64,000 nt of DNA from Chaenocephalus aceratus (Eukaryota; Chordata; Actinopteri; Perciformes; Channichthyidae): assembly GCA_023974075.1 (NCBI GenBank), contig JAMFTG010000752.1:1-64000 (forward strand), read 5' to 3'. The position numbers and the translations under genes are program-made. Positions 39,323-52,493 of this stretch are shown here, in pieces (positions within the stretch are counted from its first letter, which is position 1; every line of letters begins with the position of its first letter). The notes beneath the pieces were generated by a model that was not told where the DNA came from, ran no database searches, and saw only the letters and a list, made by a program, of their open reading frames with translations.

Positions 39323-40189
39323 TTAAGTCAGCAACTTCATACAATAATTTACAGAACACTTTCTCCATCATCTAATATTGTGTGCTTGTGCATACAGGTG
39401 GATGAACAGTGATGGCAGCCACCCAATCAGGTGCTGTGGCTCCAGAGAGATATGGAGCTAATCAGGATCTCCACAGGATGCTGTGATGATGGCTCTGTGG
39501 TCAGGGCTAATGCACAGAGCCCACCGCAGATATCTGTAGAAGTCAGACTGTGGTGTTTGCACACTGAGATCCTTTCAGCCTCTCTGAAGAGAAGGGTTGG
39601 AGCAAAAGAATTAATAATTGATCAGGTTTCACTGTGGATGAATTAGCCCAGCTAGAGAGTGAATTGTATCCTCTTTGTTGGCGCTGTGGACAGTATTGCT
39701 ACAGTATACTTAACGTTAAGCGTATTATACATTTGCCTATGAAAACGGTGTAGCATAATGTGAAGTCTTATCTGACATCATGCACCTGAATAGGTAAACT
39801 CATTCACCTGCCAAAATAGAGCACAGCTTATAACAAATGTTTTATCTCGGTCAGAATCTCTGCTGGTAGATGACCTTCGACCCCTTGCCACTTGAGGATT
39901 TGAGCAGATTTGGTCTGGTGTTCAAAGGCAGCTGATGTTTTTTTATTTGTTTTAAATGTTTAAATCTTTTTTTTGCCTAGAATTGTTGCATAAGATCAAG
40001 GAGGACATGTATGTCTAGTGCTTCTTTTATTTGAGATGGAGTTAGCTTGAAGCTAACACATTGGAAATGTCCTTAAAAACCTCAAGAAAGCATTGTTTTT
40101 GGCCTGAAACGCCTCCATTGGACCTCTTTGTTTACTTCCGTAACATAGTGACATCACTATCTATCACTCATGCTCCTATTGGCTAGCAC

Positions 40190-40979
40190 TAGAGATGTCC
40201 CGATCCGATCACGTGATTTTCAAAAGATCGGGGATCGGGAGAAAAAAAGCGGGGATCGGGATTTTTTTTTTTTTTTTTTTTAATAAAATATTTTTTTTAA
40301 TTTAATGTTACAAAACAAAAATGACCATGTTCACGTCTTAAAGTCATCCTGAGGACTTAGTTTTGGTTTAAAATTACACAACATCATGTATGTGTTGCTT
40401 TCTTTGGGCTTGTTTTCATAGACCTGGTTGCTTATTTCTCTGAAATCTGGCAACAGAGTGTGCGCAGTGTCTAATAGTAGCAGTAAGCTAACGAGAGGCT
40501 ACGTTCAGCTGGTGACTCGGGAGTCGGGACAGAGTCAGCAGTTTGGAAGTATTATAAAATTGAAAGCGAAGGCAGTGTAACAGCCAGATGCAATGTTTGC
40601 AAGGCAGAGGTTCCGCATGGTGGAAAGAACAGAGCTACGTTCAACACGACCAATCTAACACGCCACCTGAGAAACAAACACCAACAACAACACGACGAGT
40701 ACACAGCGGTCACTCAGGTAACGGCACTGAAACAACCGACACTTTCAGAGACTTTCAAAAGGAAAGAGAAACTGCCCCAGAACAGTGAAAAGGCCAAACA
40801 AATAACAGCCAAGATAGCTGAATTCATCGCGTTGGATGACCAGCCGTTATCTGTTACCTTTTTTTTCTCTTAATGCATTGCATAAAGATCGGATCGGGAA
40901 AAATCGGTATCGGCAGATTGTCAAAATCAAATGATCGGAATCGGATCGGGAGCAAAAAAAGGTGATCGGGACATCCCTA
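40190..40979. mobile_element. hAT remnant, 8-bp TSD GCTAGCAC
   Basis: The ends TAGAGATGTCCCGATC and GATCGGGACATCCCTA are bordered by perfect GCTAGCAC at 40182-40189 and 40980-40987. It carries a coding remnant of the transposase N-terminus (40538-40858) but no catalytic region. Confidence 0.92.
40538..40858 (+). pseudogene. hAT transposase N-terminal fragment with BED zinc finger
   Basis: The open frame reads AVWKYYKIESEGSVTARCNV, then CKAEVPHGGK and NTTNLTRHLRNKH. This is a BED finger: Cys-x2-Cys then His-x4-His. It continues to AEFIALDDQPLS, where ZBED-type hAT transposases enter their core, then stops at the element's right end. The RNase H-like catalytic core is absent. Confidence 0.8.
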
Positions 40980-41180
40980 GCTAGCACTCCAACACATTGT
41001 ATGTAATAGGTTAAGGGGCGGGACATGCTTAAGCGGTTGACCAATCACAACAGAGCCAGTCAGCTAACCAATCAGAGCAGACTGGGCTCTGGTTTCAGAC
41101 AGAGGGTGAAAAGAGGTGCTGCAGCACAGGCAGCATGAGAGAAATAAAGAGCGTTTTGAACATTAAAGCATGGAGACACA

Positions 41181-44100
41181 GTAGAGACACTACATACTGA
41201 TATACACCTGAACATCAGCAGGAGAGGACTCTTTAAAGTAGAGACACTACATACTGATATACACCTGAACATCAGCAGGAGAGGACTCTTTAAAGTAGAG
41301 ACGCTACATACTGATATACACCTGAACATCAGCAGGAGAGGACTCTTTAAAGTAGAGACACTACATACTGATATACACCTGAACATCAGCAGGAGAGGAC
41401 TCTTTAAAGTAGAGACACTACATACTGATATACAGCTGAACATCAGCAGGAGAGGACTCTTTAAAGTAGAGACGCTACATACTGATATACACCTGAATAT
41501 CAGCAGGAGAGGACCCTTTAAAGTAGAGACACTACATACTGATATACACCTGAACATCAGCAGGAGAGGACTCTTTAAAGTAGAGACACTACATACTGAT
41601 ATACACCTGAACATCAGCAGGAGAGGACTCTTTAAAGTAGAGACGCTACATACTGATATACACCTGAACATCAGCAGGAGAGGACTCTTTAAAGTAGAGA
41701 CGCTACATACTGATATACACCTGAACATCAGCAGGAGAGGACTCTTTAAAGTAGAGACACTACTACACCTGAACATCAGCAGGAGAGGACTCTTTAAAGT
41801 AGAGACGCTACATACTGATATACACCTGAACATCAGCAGGAGAGGACTCTTTAAAGTAGAGACGCTACATACTACACCTGAACATCAGCAGGAGAGGACT
41901 CTTTAAAGTAGAGACGCTACATACTGATATACACCTGAACATCAGCAGGAGAGGACTCTTTAAAGTAGAGACTACTACTATACACCTGAACATCAGCAGG
42001 AGAGGACTCTTTAAAGTAGAGACGCTACATACTGATATACACCTGAACATCAGCAGGAGAGGACTCTTTAAAGTAGAGACACTACATACTGATATACACC
42101 TGAACATCAGCAGGAGAGGACCCTTTAAAGTAGAGTCACTACACACTGATATACACCTGAACATCAGCAGGAGAGGACTCTTTAAAGTAGAGACGCTACA
42201 TACTGATATACACCTGAACATCAGCAGGAGAGGACTCTTTAAAGTAGAGACGCTACATACTGATATACACCTGAACATCAGCAGGAGAGGACTCTTTAAA
42301 GTAGATACATTACATACTGATATACACCTGAACATCAGCAGGAGAGGACTCTTTAAAGTAGAGACACTACATACTGATATACACCTGAACATCAGCAGGA
42401 GAGGACCCTTTAAAGTAGAGACTCTACATACTGATATACACCTGAACATCATCAGGAGAGGACTCTTTAAAGTAGAGACACTACATACTGATATACACCA
42501 GAACATCAGCAGGAGAGGACTCTTTAAAGTAGAGACGCTACATACTGATATACACCTGAACATCAGCAGGAGAGGACTCTTTAAAGTAGAGATGCTACAT
42601 ACTGATATACACCTGAACATCAGCAGGAGAGGACTCTTTAAAGTAGAGACACTACATACTGATATACACCTGAACATCAGCAGGAGAGGACTCTTTAAAG
42701 TAGAGACATTACATACTGATATACACCTGACCATCAGCAGGAGAGGACTCTTTAAAGTAGAGACGCTACATACTGATATACACCTGAACATCAGCAGGAG
42801 AGGACTCTTTAAAGTAGAGACTCTACATACTGATATACACCTGAACATCAGCAGGAGAGGACTCTTTAAAGTAGAGACACTACATACTGATATACAGCCT
42901 GAACATCAGCAGGAGAGGACTCTTTAAAGTAGAGACAGCTACATAATGATATACACCTGAACATCAGCAGGAGAGGACTCTTTAAAGTAGAGACACTACA
43001 TACTAATATACATCTGAACATCAGCAGGAGAGGACTCTTTAAAGTAGAGACATTACATACTGATATACCTGAACATCAGCAGGAGAGGACTCTTTAAAGT
43101 AGAGACCTACATACTGATATACACCTGAACATCAGCAGGAGAGGACTCTTTAAAGTAGAGACACTACATACTGATATACACCTGAACATCAGCAGGAGAG
43201 GACTCTTTAAAGTAGAGACGCTACACTACTGATATACACCTGAACATCAGCAGGAGAGGACTCTTTAAAGTAGAGACACTACACACCTGAACATCAGCAG
43301 GAGAGGACTCTTTAAAGTAGAGACGCTACATACTGATATACACCTGAACATCAGCAGGAGAGGACTCTTTAAAGTAGAGACACTACATACTGATATACAC
43401 CTGAACATCAGCAGGAGAGGACCCTTTAAAGTAGAGTCACTACACACTGATATACACCTGAACATCAGCAGGAGAGGACTCTTTAAAGTAGAGACGCTAC
43501 ATACTGATATACACCTGAACATCAGCAGAGAGGACTCTTTAAAGTAGAGACGCTACATACTGATATACACCTGAACATCAGCAGGAGAGGACTCTTTAAA
43601 GTAGATACATTACATACTGATATACACCTGAACATCAGCAGGAGAGGACTCTTTAAAGTAGAGACACTACATACTGATATACACCTGAACATCAGCAGGA
43701 GAGGACCCTTTAAAGTAGAGACCTACATACTGATATACACCTGAACATCAGCAGGAGAGGACTCTTTAAAGTAGAGACACTACATACTGATATACACCTG
43801 AACATCAGCAGGAGAGGACTCTTTAAAGTAGAGACGCTACATACTGATATACACCTGAACATCAGCAGGAGAGGGACTCTTTAAAGTAGAGACGCTACAT
43901 ACTGATATACACCTGAACATCAGCAGGAGAGGACTCTTTAAAGTAGAGACACTACATACTGATATACACCTGAACATCAGCGGAGAGGACTCTTTAAAGT
44001 AGAGACACTACTGATATACACCTGAACATCAGCAGGAGAGGACTCTTTAAAGTAGAGACGCTACATACTGATATACACCTGAACATCAGCAGGAGAGGAC

Positions 44101-47100
44101 TCTTTAAAGTAGAGACACTACATACTGATATACACCTGAACATCAGCAGGAGAGGACTCTTTAAAGTAGAGACATTACATACTGATATACACCTGAACAT
44201 CAGCAGGAGAGGACTCTTTAAAGTAGAGACACATACATACCAGATACATAGAGACTAACTACACCTGAACATCAGCAGGAGAGGACTCTTTAAAGTAGAG
44301 ACGCTACATACTGATATACACCTGAACATCAGCAGGAGAGGACTCTTTAAAGTAGAGACGCTACATACTGATATACACCTGAACATCAGCAGGAGAGGAC
44401 TCTTTAAAGTAGAGACTTACATACTGATATACACCTGAACATCAGCAGGAGAGGACTCTTTAAAGTAGAGACACTACATACTGATATACACCTGAACATC
44501 AGCAGGAGAGGACCCTTTAAAGTAGAGACACTACATACTGATATACACCTGAAACATCATCAGGAGAGGACTCTTTAAAGTAGAGACACTACATACTGAT
44601 ATACACCTGAACATCAGCAGGAGAGGACTCTTTAAAGTAGAGACTCTACATACTGATATACACCTGAACATCATCAGGAGAGGACTCTTTAAAGTAGAGA
44701 CACTACACCTACATCATCAGGAGATACTTAGTAGACACTACATACTGATATACACCATACTCAGCAGGAGAGGACTCTTTAAAGTAGAGACGCTACATAC
44801 TGATATACACCTGAACATCAGCAGGAGAGGACTCTTTAAAGTAGAGACGCTACATACTGATATACACCTGAACATCAGCAGGAGAGGACTCTTTAAAGTA
44901 GAGACACTACATACTGATATACACCTGAACATCAGCAGGAGAGGACTCTTTAAAGTAGAGACATTACATACTGATATACACCTGACCATCAGCAGGAGAG
45001 GAACTCTTTAAAGTAGAGACGCTACATACTGATATACACCTGAACATCAGCAGGAGAGGACTCTTTAAAGTAGAGACACTACATACTGATATACAGCTGA
45101 ACATCAGCAGGAGAGACTCTTTAAGTAGAGACACTACATACTGATATACACCTGAACATCAGCAGGAGAGGACTCTTAAAGTAGAGACTCTACATACTGA
45201 TATACACCTGAACATCAGCAGGAGAGGACTCTTTAAAGTAGAGACCTACATACTGATATACACTGAACATCAGCAGGAGAGGACTCTTTAAAGTAGAGAC
45301 ACTACATACTGATATACACCTGAACATCAGCAGGAGAGGACTCTTTAAAGTAGAGACACACACACCTGAACATCAGCAGGAGAGGACTCTTTAAAGTAGA
45401 GACACTACATACTGATATACACCTGACATCAGCAGGAGAGGACTCTTTAAAGTAGAGACCTACATACTGATATACACCTGAACATCAGCAGAGAGGACTC
45501 TTTAAAGTAGAGCACTACATACACTGATATACACCTGAACATCAGCAGGAGAGGACTCTTTAAAGTAGAGACTCTACATACTGATATAACACCTGAACAT
45601 CAGCAGGAGAGGACTCTTTAAAGTAGAGACGCTACATACTGATATACACCTGAACATCAGCAGGAGAGGACTCTTTAAAGTAGAGACATTACATACGATA
45701 TACACCTGAACATCAGCAGGAGAGGACTCTTTAAAGTAGAGACACTACATACTGATATACACCTGAACATCAGCAGGAGAGGACTCTTTAACGTAGAGAC
45801 ACTACATACTGATATACACCTGACCATCAGCAGGAGAGGACTCTTTAAAGTAGAGACGCTACATACTGATATACACCTGAACATCAGCAGGAGAGGACCC
45901 TTTAAAGTAGAGTCACTACACAACTGATATACACCTGAACATCAGCAGGAGAGGACTCTTTAAAGTAGAGACGCTACATACTGATATACACTGAACATCA
46001 GCAGGAGAGGACCTCTTTAAAGTAGAGACACTACATACTGATATACACCTGAACATCAGCAGGAGAGGACTCTTTAAAGTAGAGACACTACATACTGATA
46101 TACACCTGAACATCAGCAGGAGAGGACTCTTTAAAGTAGAGACGCTACATACTGATATACACCTGAACATCAGCAGGAGGGGACTCTTTAAAGTAGAGAC
46201 GCTACATACTGATATACACCTGAACATCAGCAGGAGAGGACTCTTTAAAGTAGAGACGCTACATACTGATATACACCTGAACATCAGCAGGAGAGGACTC
46301 TTTAAAGTAGAGACGCTACATACTGATATACACCTGAACATCAGCAGGAGAGGACCCTTTAAAGTAGAGACACTACACACTGATATACACCTGAACATCA
46401 GCAGGAGAGGACTCTTTAAAGTAGAGACGCTACATACTGATATACACCTGAACATCAGCAGGAGAGGACTCTTTAAAGTAGAGACGCTACATACTGATAT
46501 ACACCTGAACATCAGCAGGAGAGGACTCTTTAAAGTAGAGACATTACATACTGATATACACCTGAACATCAGCAGGAGAGGACTCTTTAAAGTAGAGACA
46601 CTACATACTGATATACACCTGAACATCAGCAGGAGAGGACCCTTTAAAGTAGAGACTCTACATACTGATATACACCTGAACATCATCAGGAGAGGACTCT
46701 TTAAAGTAGAGACACTACATACTGATATACACCTGAACATCAGCAGGAGAGGACCCTTTAAAGTAGAGACTCTACATACTGATATACACCTGAACATCAT
46801 CAGGAGAGGACTCTTTAAAGTAGAGACACTACATACTGATATACACCAGAACATCAGCAGGAGAGGACTCTTTAAAGTAGAGACGCTACATACTGATATA
46901 CACCTGAACATCAGCAGGAGAGGACTCTTTAAAGTAGAGACGCTACATACTGATATACACCTGAACATCAGCAGGAGAGGACTCTTTAAAGTAGAGACAC
47001 TACATACTGATATACACCTGAACATCAGCAGGAGAGGACTCTTTAAAGTAGAGACATTACATACTGATATACACCTGACCATCAGCAGGAGAGGACTCTT

Positions 47101-48839
47101 TAAAGTAGAGACGCTACATACTGATATACACCTGAACATCAGCAGGAGAGGACTCTTTAAAGTAGAGACACTACATACTGATATACAGCTGAACATCAGC
47201 AGGAGAGGACTCTTTAAAGTAGAGACACTACATACTGATATACACCTGAACATCAGCAGGAGAGGACTCTTTAAAGTAGAGACACTACATACTGATATAC
47301 ACCTGAACATCAGCAGGAGAGGACTCTTTAAAGTAGAGACACTACATACTGATATACACCTGAACATCAGCAGGAGAGGACTCTTTAAAGTAGAGACACT
47401 ACTACTGATATACACCTGAACATCAGCAGGAGAGGACTCTTTAAAGTAGAGACACTACATACTGATATACACCTGAACATCAGCAGGAGAGGACTCTTTA
47501 AAGTAGAGACACTACATACTGATATACACCTGAACATCAGCAGGAGAGGACTCTTAAAGTAGAGACGCTACAATACACCTGAACATCAGCAGGAGAGGAC
47601 TCTTTAAAGTAGAGACGCTACATACTGATATACACCTGAACATCAGCAGGAGAGGACTCTTTAAAGTAGAGACTCTACATACTGATATACACCTGAACAT
47701 CAGCAGGAGAGGACTCTTAAAGTAGAGACACTACATACACATGAACATCAGCAGGAGAGGACTCTTTAAAGTAGAGACTCTACATACTGATATACCACCT
47801 GACATCAGCAGGGAGGAGACTCTTTAAAGTAGAGACACTACATAACTGATATACACCTGAACATCCAGCAGGAGAGGGAGACCTTTAAAGTAGAGACCCT
47901 ACCTACTGATATACACCTGAACATACAGCAGGAGAGGCACTCTTAAAGAGGAGACACTACATACTGTATACACCTGAACATAAGCAGGAGAGGGACTCTT
48001 AAATTAGAGGACTACTACATACTGATATACACCTGAACATCAGCAGTAGAGGACCCTTAAGTAGAGTACACTACACACTGATATACACCTGAACATCAGC
48101 AGAGAGGACTTCTTTAAAGTAGAGACGCTACATACTGATATACAACCTGAACATCAGAGGAGAGGACTCCTTTAAAGTAGAGGACAGCTACATACTGATA
48201 TAACACCTGAACATCAGCAGGAGAGGACTCTTTAAAGTAGGATACTCTACATACTGATATACACATGAACATCAGCAGGAGAGGACTCTTTAAAGTAGAT
48301 ACTCTACATACTGATATACACCTGAACATCAGAGAGGCTAGGACTCTATTAACGTAGAGGACTAGAGACACTACATACTGATATACACTGCACATCAGCA
48401 GGAGAGGACTCTTTAAAGTAGAGACACTACATACTGATATACAGCTGAACATCAGCAGGAGAGGACTCTTTAAAGTAGAGACACTACATACTGATATACA
48501 CATGAACTCAGCAGGAGAGGACTCTTTAAAGTAGAGACACTACATACTGATATACACCTGAACATCAGCAGGAGAGGACTCTTTAAAGTAGAGACACTAC
48601 ACACTGATATCACATGAACATCTGCAGGAGAGGAACTCTTTAAAGTAGAGACACTACATACTGATATACACCTGAACATCAGCAGGAGAGAACTCTTTAA
48701 AGTAGAGACACTACATACTGATATACAACCTGAACATCAGCAGGAGAGGACTCTTTACAGTAGAGACACTACACACTGATATACACCTGAACATCAGCAG
48801 GAGAGAACTCTTTAAAGTAGAGACACTACATACTGATAT
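41181..48839. repeat. 57-bp satellite/minisatellite array, about 134 copies
   Basis: The unit starts GTAGAGACACTACATACTGA and ends AGGACTCTTTAAA; period 57 bp. Because 57 is 19 codons, the array stays open in frame: on the - strand each unit codes MFRCISVCSVSTLKSPLLL, giving open runs of up to 499 codons (47415-45916), and on the + strand LHTDIHLNISRRGLFKVET. Units are over 90% alike with recurring variants (GACGCTAC/GACACTAC/GACTCTAC, GGACCC/GGACTC, CATCATCAGG). Order is disturbed by 1-2-base indels near 44220-44270, 44700-44760, 45100-45600 and throughout 47500-48750. Confidence 0.97.
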
Positions 48840-48844
48840 TACTG

Positions 48845-49300
48845 CCGAGGACCCGGACACAGCTCTCGCTTTGGGAGTACAGAGATTGGATGGCCCTGAG
48901 TAGAGACCCCCTCACCCCTTACTCCCGCAGCACCTCCCACAGTAACTCCCTGGGAACTCGGTCATACGCCTTCTCCAAGTCTACAAAACACATGTAGACC
49001 GGATAGGCGTACTCCCAGGCCCCCTCCAGGATCCTTGCGAGAGTAAAAAGCTGATCCGTCGTCCCACGACCAGGACGGAATCCGCATTGTTCCTCCTCAA
49101 TCTGAGGTTCCACAATCGGCCTGACCCTCCTTTCGAGTACCTTAGAGTAAACTTTCCCGGGGAGGCTGAGTAGTGTGATGCCTCTGTAATTGGCACACAC
49201 CCTCTGATCCCCCTTTTTGAAAAGGAGAACCACCACCCCGGTCTGCCACTCCTTCGATACTGTTTCCGACTTCCACGCAATGTTGACGAAGCGCATATCA
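48845..49300 (-). pseudogene. LINE fragment (same family as 13091-15450)
   Basis: On the - strand, 49296-48919 codes WQTGVVVLLFKKGDQRVCAN, YRGITLLSLPGKVYSKVLER, IEEEQCGFRPGRGTTDQLFT and MCFVDLEKAYDRVPRELLWE, the RT fingers/palm region with the first catalytic Asp in FVDLEKAYD. It directly joins the end of the 57-bp array. Truncated at both ends. Confidence 0.85.
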
Positions 49301-50049
49301 AAGGACAGAATGACTGCTTGGGAAAATTGCTCTTTTAATGCTCATATCATTGTTCTAATATAATGGGAGATTCCCTGTGGTTCTGCGCAGTAGTTAAAGG
49401 ACTGCCTTTATATACATATGTTTGTATTATGAGGTGGCCAGTTTTATATAATATACAATTATTTCCGCTTTGCGATGCGATGGCATTTTGAGCTTCATCC
49501 CTGGAAGACAGTGACAGTGAACAGAGGACACTGGTGGAACAAATCCTTGCTACTAGTCTAAACCTCATGTAGAAGACAAAGGTTCAAACACATTTAAAAG
49601 TAATATGATAATATTTAGTTATATATATTTATATAGCACTGTTTCAGCTGTCTGTCAGCTACACATGAGTTGTGTATGGTATCAAAGGGTTTCTATTGGG
49701 TGACCAGTAACTGGGTGTACAGTATTAATGGAGTGATATGTTAATACTGCCTGGATCCAGCTGAAAGCTGTGCGGGTCATCTTTTGCAACCCTAGCATTA
49801 GAGAGGCCAGTCCGTCTTTGCCAAAGGTGATGTTGTATCCTTTACAGTAGCCACAAATAAAATGTTTTCAGGTAGATGTTCTTGTTATTGTATGTACTGT
49901 GGTTGAGTTCCACTATGGTGATCTTTTTGTCAGGTTTTGAGACCAATGTTTGTGTTCAGTGCTCTGTAACAAGCACTGTACCTGGCCCCGCCCTGTATGC
50001 AGTGTGACAGGCAGCAGGTGGAGCCTGATGAAGCAGCTCAGTGGAGTGG

Positions 50050-50500
50050 AGAAACACTTATACCTCATTCACACTAGCTCCGTGCTAGAGCTTTTCAGGT
50101 TCAGAACCGGTTCTTCGGTTTAGCTCTTTTCACACCGCCCAGAGTCCGACTGGTGCTGCGTCATTGCGTTATCGTTTGCGTCATGACGTAACCGTTTGCG
50201 TGCCTGCTTCATAAAGCCAAAGCGCGCGGAAACCCCTCACAGCTGACACCGACAACAACAACAATGGCCGATTGTGCTCCAGCTTCCTCTGTACCTCTTT
50301 GGAAGACCAGATTCCCAGTAGGTAGCTGGTCTCTTCAGTGGACCACTGCTGCTTAAGTTTCTCCATCGTTGTGTACAAACTGGATACAACGCCGGCTTTT
50401 TGTTGTTGTTCAGGAGTTGATTGGTTCCTAAAAAATGTGCTTTGTGTGCGAGATGGTCCAATGTTCTTGGTCAAATTGATTAAGGTCATAAGTCAAAGGA
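50050..50500 (-). pseudogene. PIF/Harbinger-type Myb-like protein fragment in a MITE-like segment
   Basis: On the - strand, 50489-50181 codes EKLKQQWSTEETSYLLGIWS followed by SKEVQRKLE, a Myb/SANT-like helix pattern (W...EE...LL..W) typical of the DNA-binding accessory protein of Harbinger elements. The flank TCATTCACACTAGC and CTTTTCACACCGCC resemble other fish MITE ends. No transposase was found. Confidence 0.5.
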
Positions 50501-51055
50501 TGTCACTGTGATGCTGACCGTTGAGCAGCCCGACCAAGTAAGGAGGCAGAGGCAGAGAGTTCAAATATAACCCGGTGTGGGCATTTATTCCTCTTTGTGG
50601 TACAGGAAAAACAGCCTCAATATGACTGTCTCCCCTGAACACAGTCACCAGCAACAAGGACCTCACGCACACACCCAAACAAGCAAACAGAACCTAAATA
50701 CACACAGGCTAATCAAACCAACAAGACACATGTGAGGGGGGAGGAGACAACACAGGGCACCAGGTGACCACAATCACCAGTAACAGACGAGACGGGAGGG
50801 GGAACACTTTTCAAAATAAAACAGGAAACAGAGACAGACAAACTAAAACACCAAGGAAGCTATACAACGGGTAACGGAGGCCGAGATCTATGGCCCCAGA
50901 GATCACCTCCTTTACAATCACGGCGTTACCCAGTCTCAAAATAATGAAACGGTACATTTGGAAAGTAAAAGAAACAATATAAAACCATAGTCTTATATCT
51001 ATGATGACATTTGCATTCAACTTTTTTAACCTAGATTTACATTAACACTTTTCTG
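50500..51055 (-). mobile_element. Possible retroelement LTR (orientation -)
   Basis: Read on the - strand it runs from TGTAACAG (about 51060) to CATCACA (about 50505), with a GAATAAATG poly(A)-type signal near 50580-50590 about 80 bases from the end. This looks like a solo LTR. No matching target-site duplication or internal region was found, so the call is tentative. Confidence 0.3.
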
Positions 51056-51395
51056 TTACATTTAGCCAAAGCTAGTTCACGTTCACATATGGAAAACAAC
51101 AGACCTTATATTTTTCAGTGGTGTAAAGTAACTTTACTTGAGTATTTCAATGTTTTCTTACATTGTACTTTTACTCCACTACAATTCAGAGATAACTGTT
51201 ATTTTACTCCACTACATGTATTTAATACCTTTAGTTACTTTACAGATCTGGATGAATGATGTGAAATATAACCAAGTGTTAAATCAGACTTTAGTTCCAC
51301 CTGGAGTAAATCCACCAGCTACCCTGCAGTCTACAAAGTACTTCAGACTAGCTGCACCTTCACCAGCTTTGAGAACACTTGTATACTTTCACTTA

Positions 51396-52493
51396 TGCCC
51401 CTTTCACACCAACGCGGTTCCATGGCCGGTTCGGAGCTTGAGCCTGATAAGCACCATTTTTTTCTTGTTCACACTGCAGCGGAGCCGGCTCTAAGCACCG
51501 AAAACCGGTGCTTACCAAGCACCAAAAAATTGTCGGTCTAGAAGCAGCAGCTTCTACTAAAGCCAGTCCCCAACTCCGGGGACTTCCAGCCGGGGACTTC
51601 GGGTGGCAGTATACGCCGTGAAGTTGTTTGCGGCCTGCCAGTAAACCCAAAGCAGAAGAAGAAGTGACGTCAGAGGCTCATTTGCGTAATCCTCCCTCAG
51701 GGACTTATTCCGGTGTAAACGCGATCTACTAGATAGTTCCGGAACCAAAGATTTCCGGGGAACTAAGTTCCGGGAACTATTCCAGGGAAAAGTACTTGGT
51801 GTGAAAGCGCCTAATAACTGTTTATGGCGAGTACGGCAAATTAAAGTTGTAACAAGCAGTAGCGCTGACCAAAGTGACTAGAACACACATACAAAAAACA
51901 CACTTTATAAAGTCAGGCAACACTAACCAGGCTTCTTGTGATTCTGTTTATTTGTGCCTTACTTTGACCGTTCACTGTTATCGATCATTGTGGAGAGAGG
52001 CAGACGTGTTGTTTTGTATTATTGCAGCTATCGGACGGAATCAATACATGGGCTGCACAGGTTGTCGTGTCCGACTATCACAAGTAGAATCATAATAAAA
52101 ATACGCCGGTAAAATGTGCCTGTAGAAAACGGTTTATGCCACAATAGGATAGCAACAAGTAGTCAAGATAGTCAGTTTAGCTTTGGTTGCAATGCCAACA
52201 TCACCCATTTTATACCAGAGAAACGTTCATAACAGCGTCGTGATGCCAAACAGCGAGCAGCACTGCAGCGGTCGGTAAATGCCGCTGAAACACATTCATA
52301 AACAATGAATCTACGGCACTCTGGAGAAAAGTTTGAGGGTTGAGAAGTAGTTATTTAATTTAATCTGGCTTCATATGATTAAAAGCAACACGATCATCGA
52401 CCCAACGCCGTTGGGGAGAAAATCAGCGATGTAAAGAGAAGAGCGCAAGCACGGAGCTAGAATGGGAACCGCGTTGGTGTGAAAGGGGCATTA
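51396..52493. mobile_element. Nested MITE with ~27-bp inverted repeats
   Basis: ATGCCCCTTTCACACCAACG and its reverse complement CGTTGGTGTGAAAGGGGCAT, both extending through CGCGGTTCC, bound it. It contains a third element at about 51535-51815. Confidence 0.85.
51535..51815. mobile_element. Third-level nested MITE fragment, family of 5600-6238
   Basis: The segment CCGGGGACTTCCAGCCGGGG, GGCAGTATACGCCG and GCCTGCCAGTAAACCC is the reverse complement of 5720-5860. The right part GGAAAAGTACTTGGTGTGAA matches that family's terminus. Confidence 0.7.

Noticed and set aside
45916..47415. 499-codon open frame on the - strand as a protein gene
   Set aside because: It is 57-bp satellite read through in frame; the period is a multiple of three, so openness is expected. 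It has no start context, splice structure or non-repeat domain.
41181..48839. CRISPR array
   Set aside because: There are no unique spacers between repeats, units are head-to-tail, and the setting is a vertebrate intron.
49741..49800. Possible cacna1b IS4 exon (AVRV-like string)
   Set aside because: GCTGTGCGGGTCATC gives only four matching residues, without flanking LRT/LRPLKL sequence or splice sites in frame.
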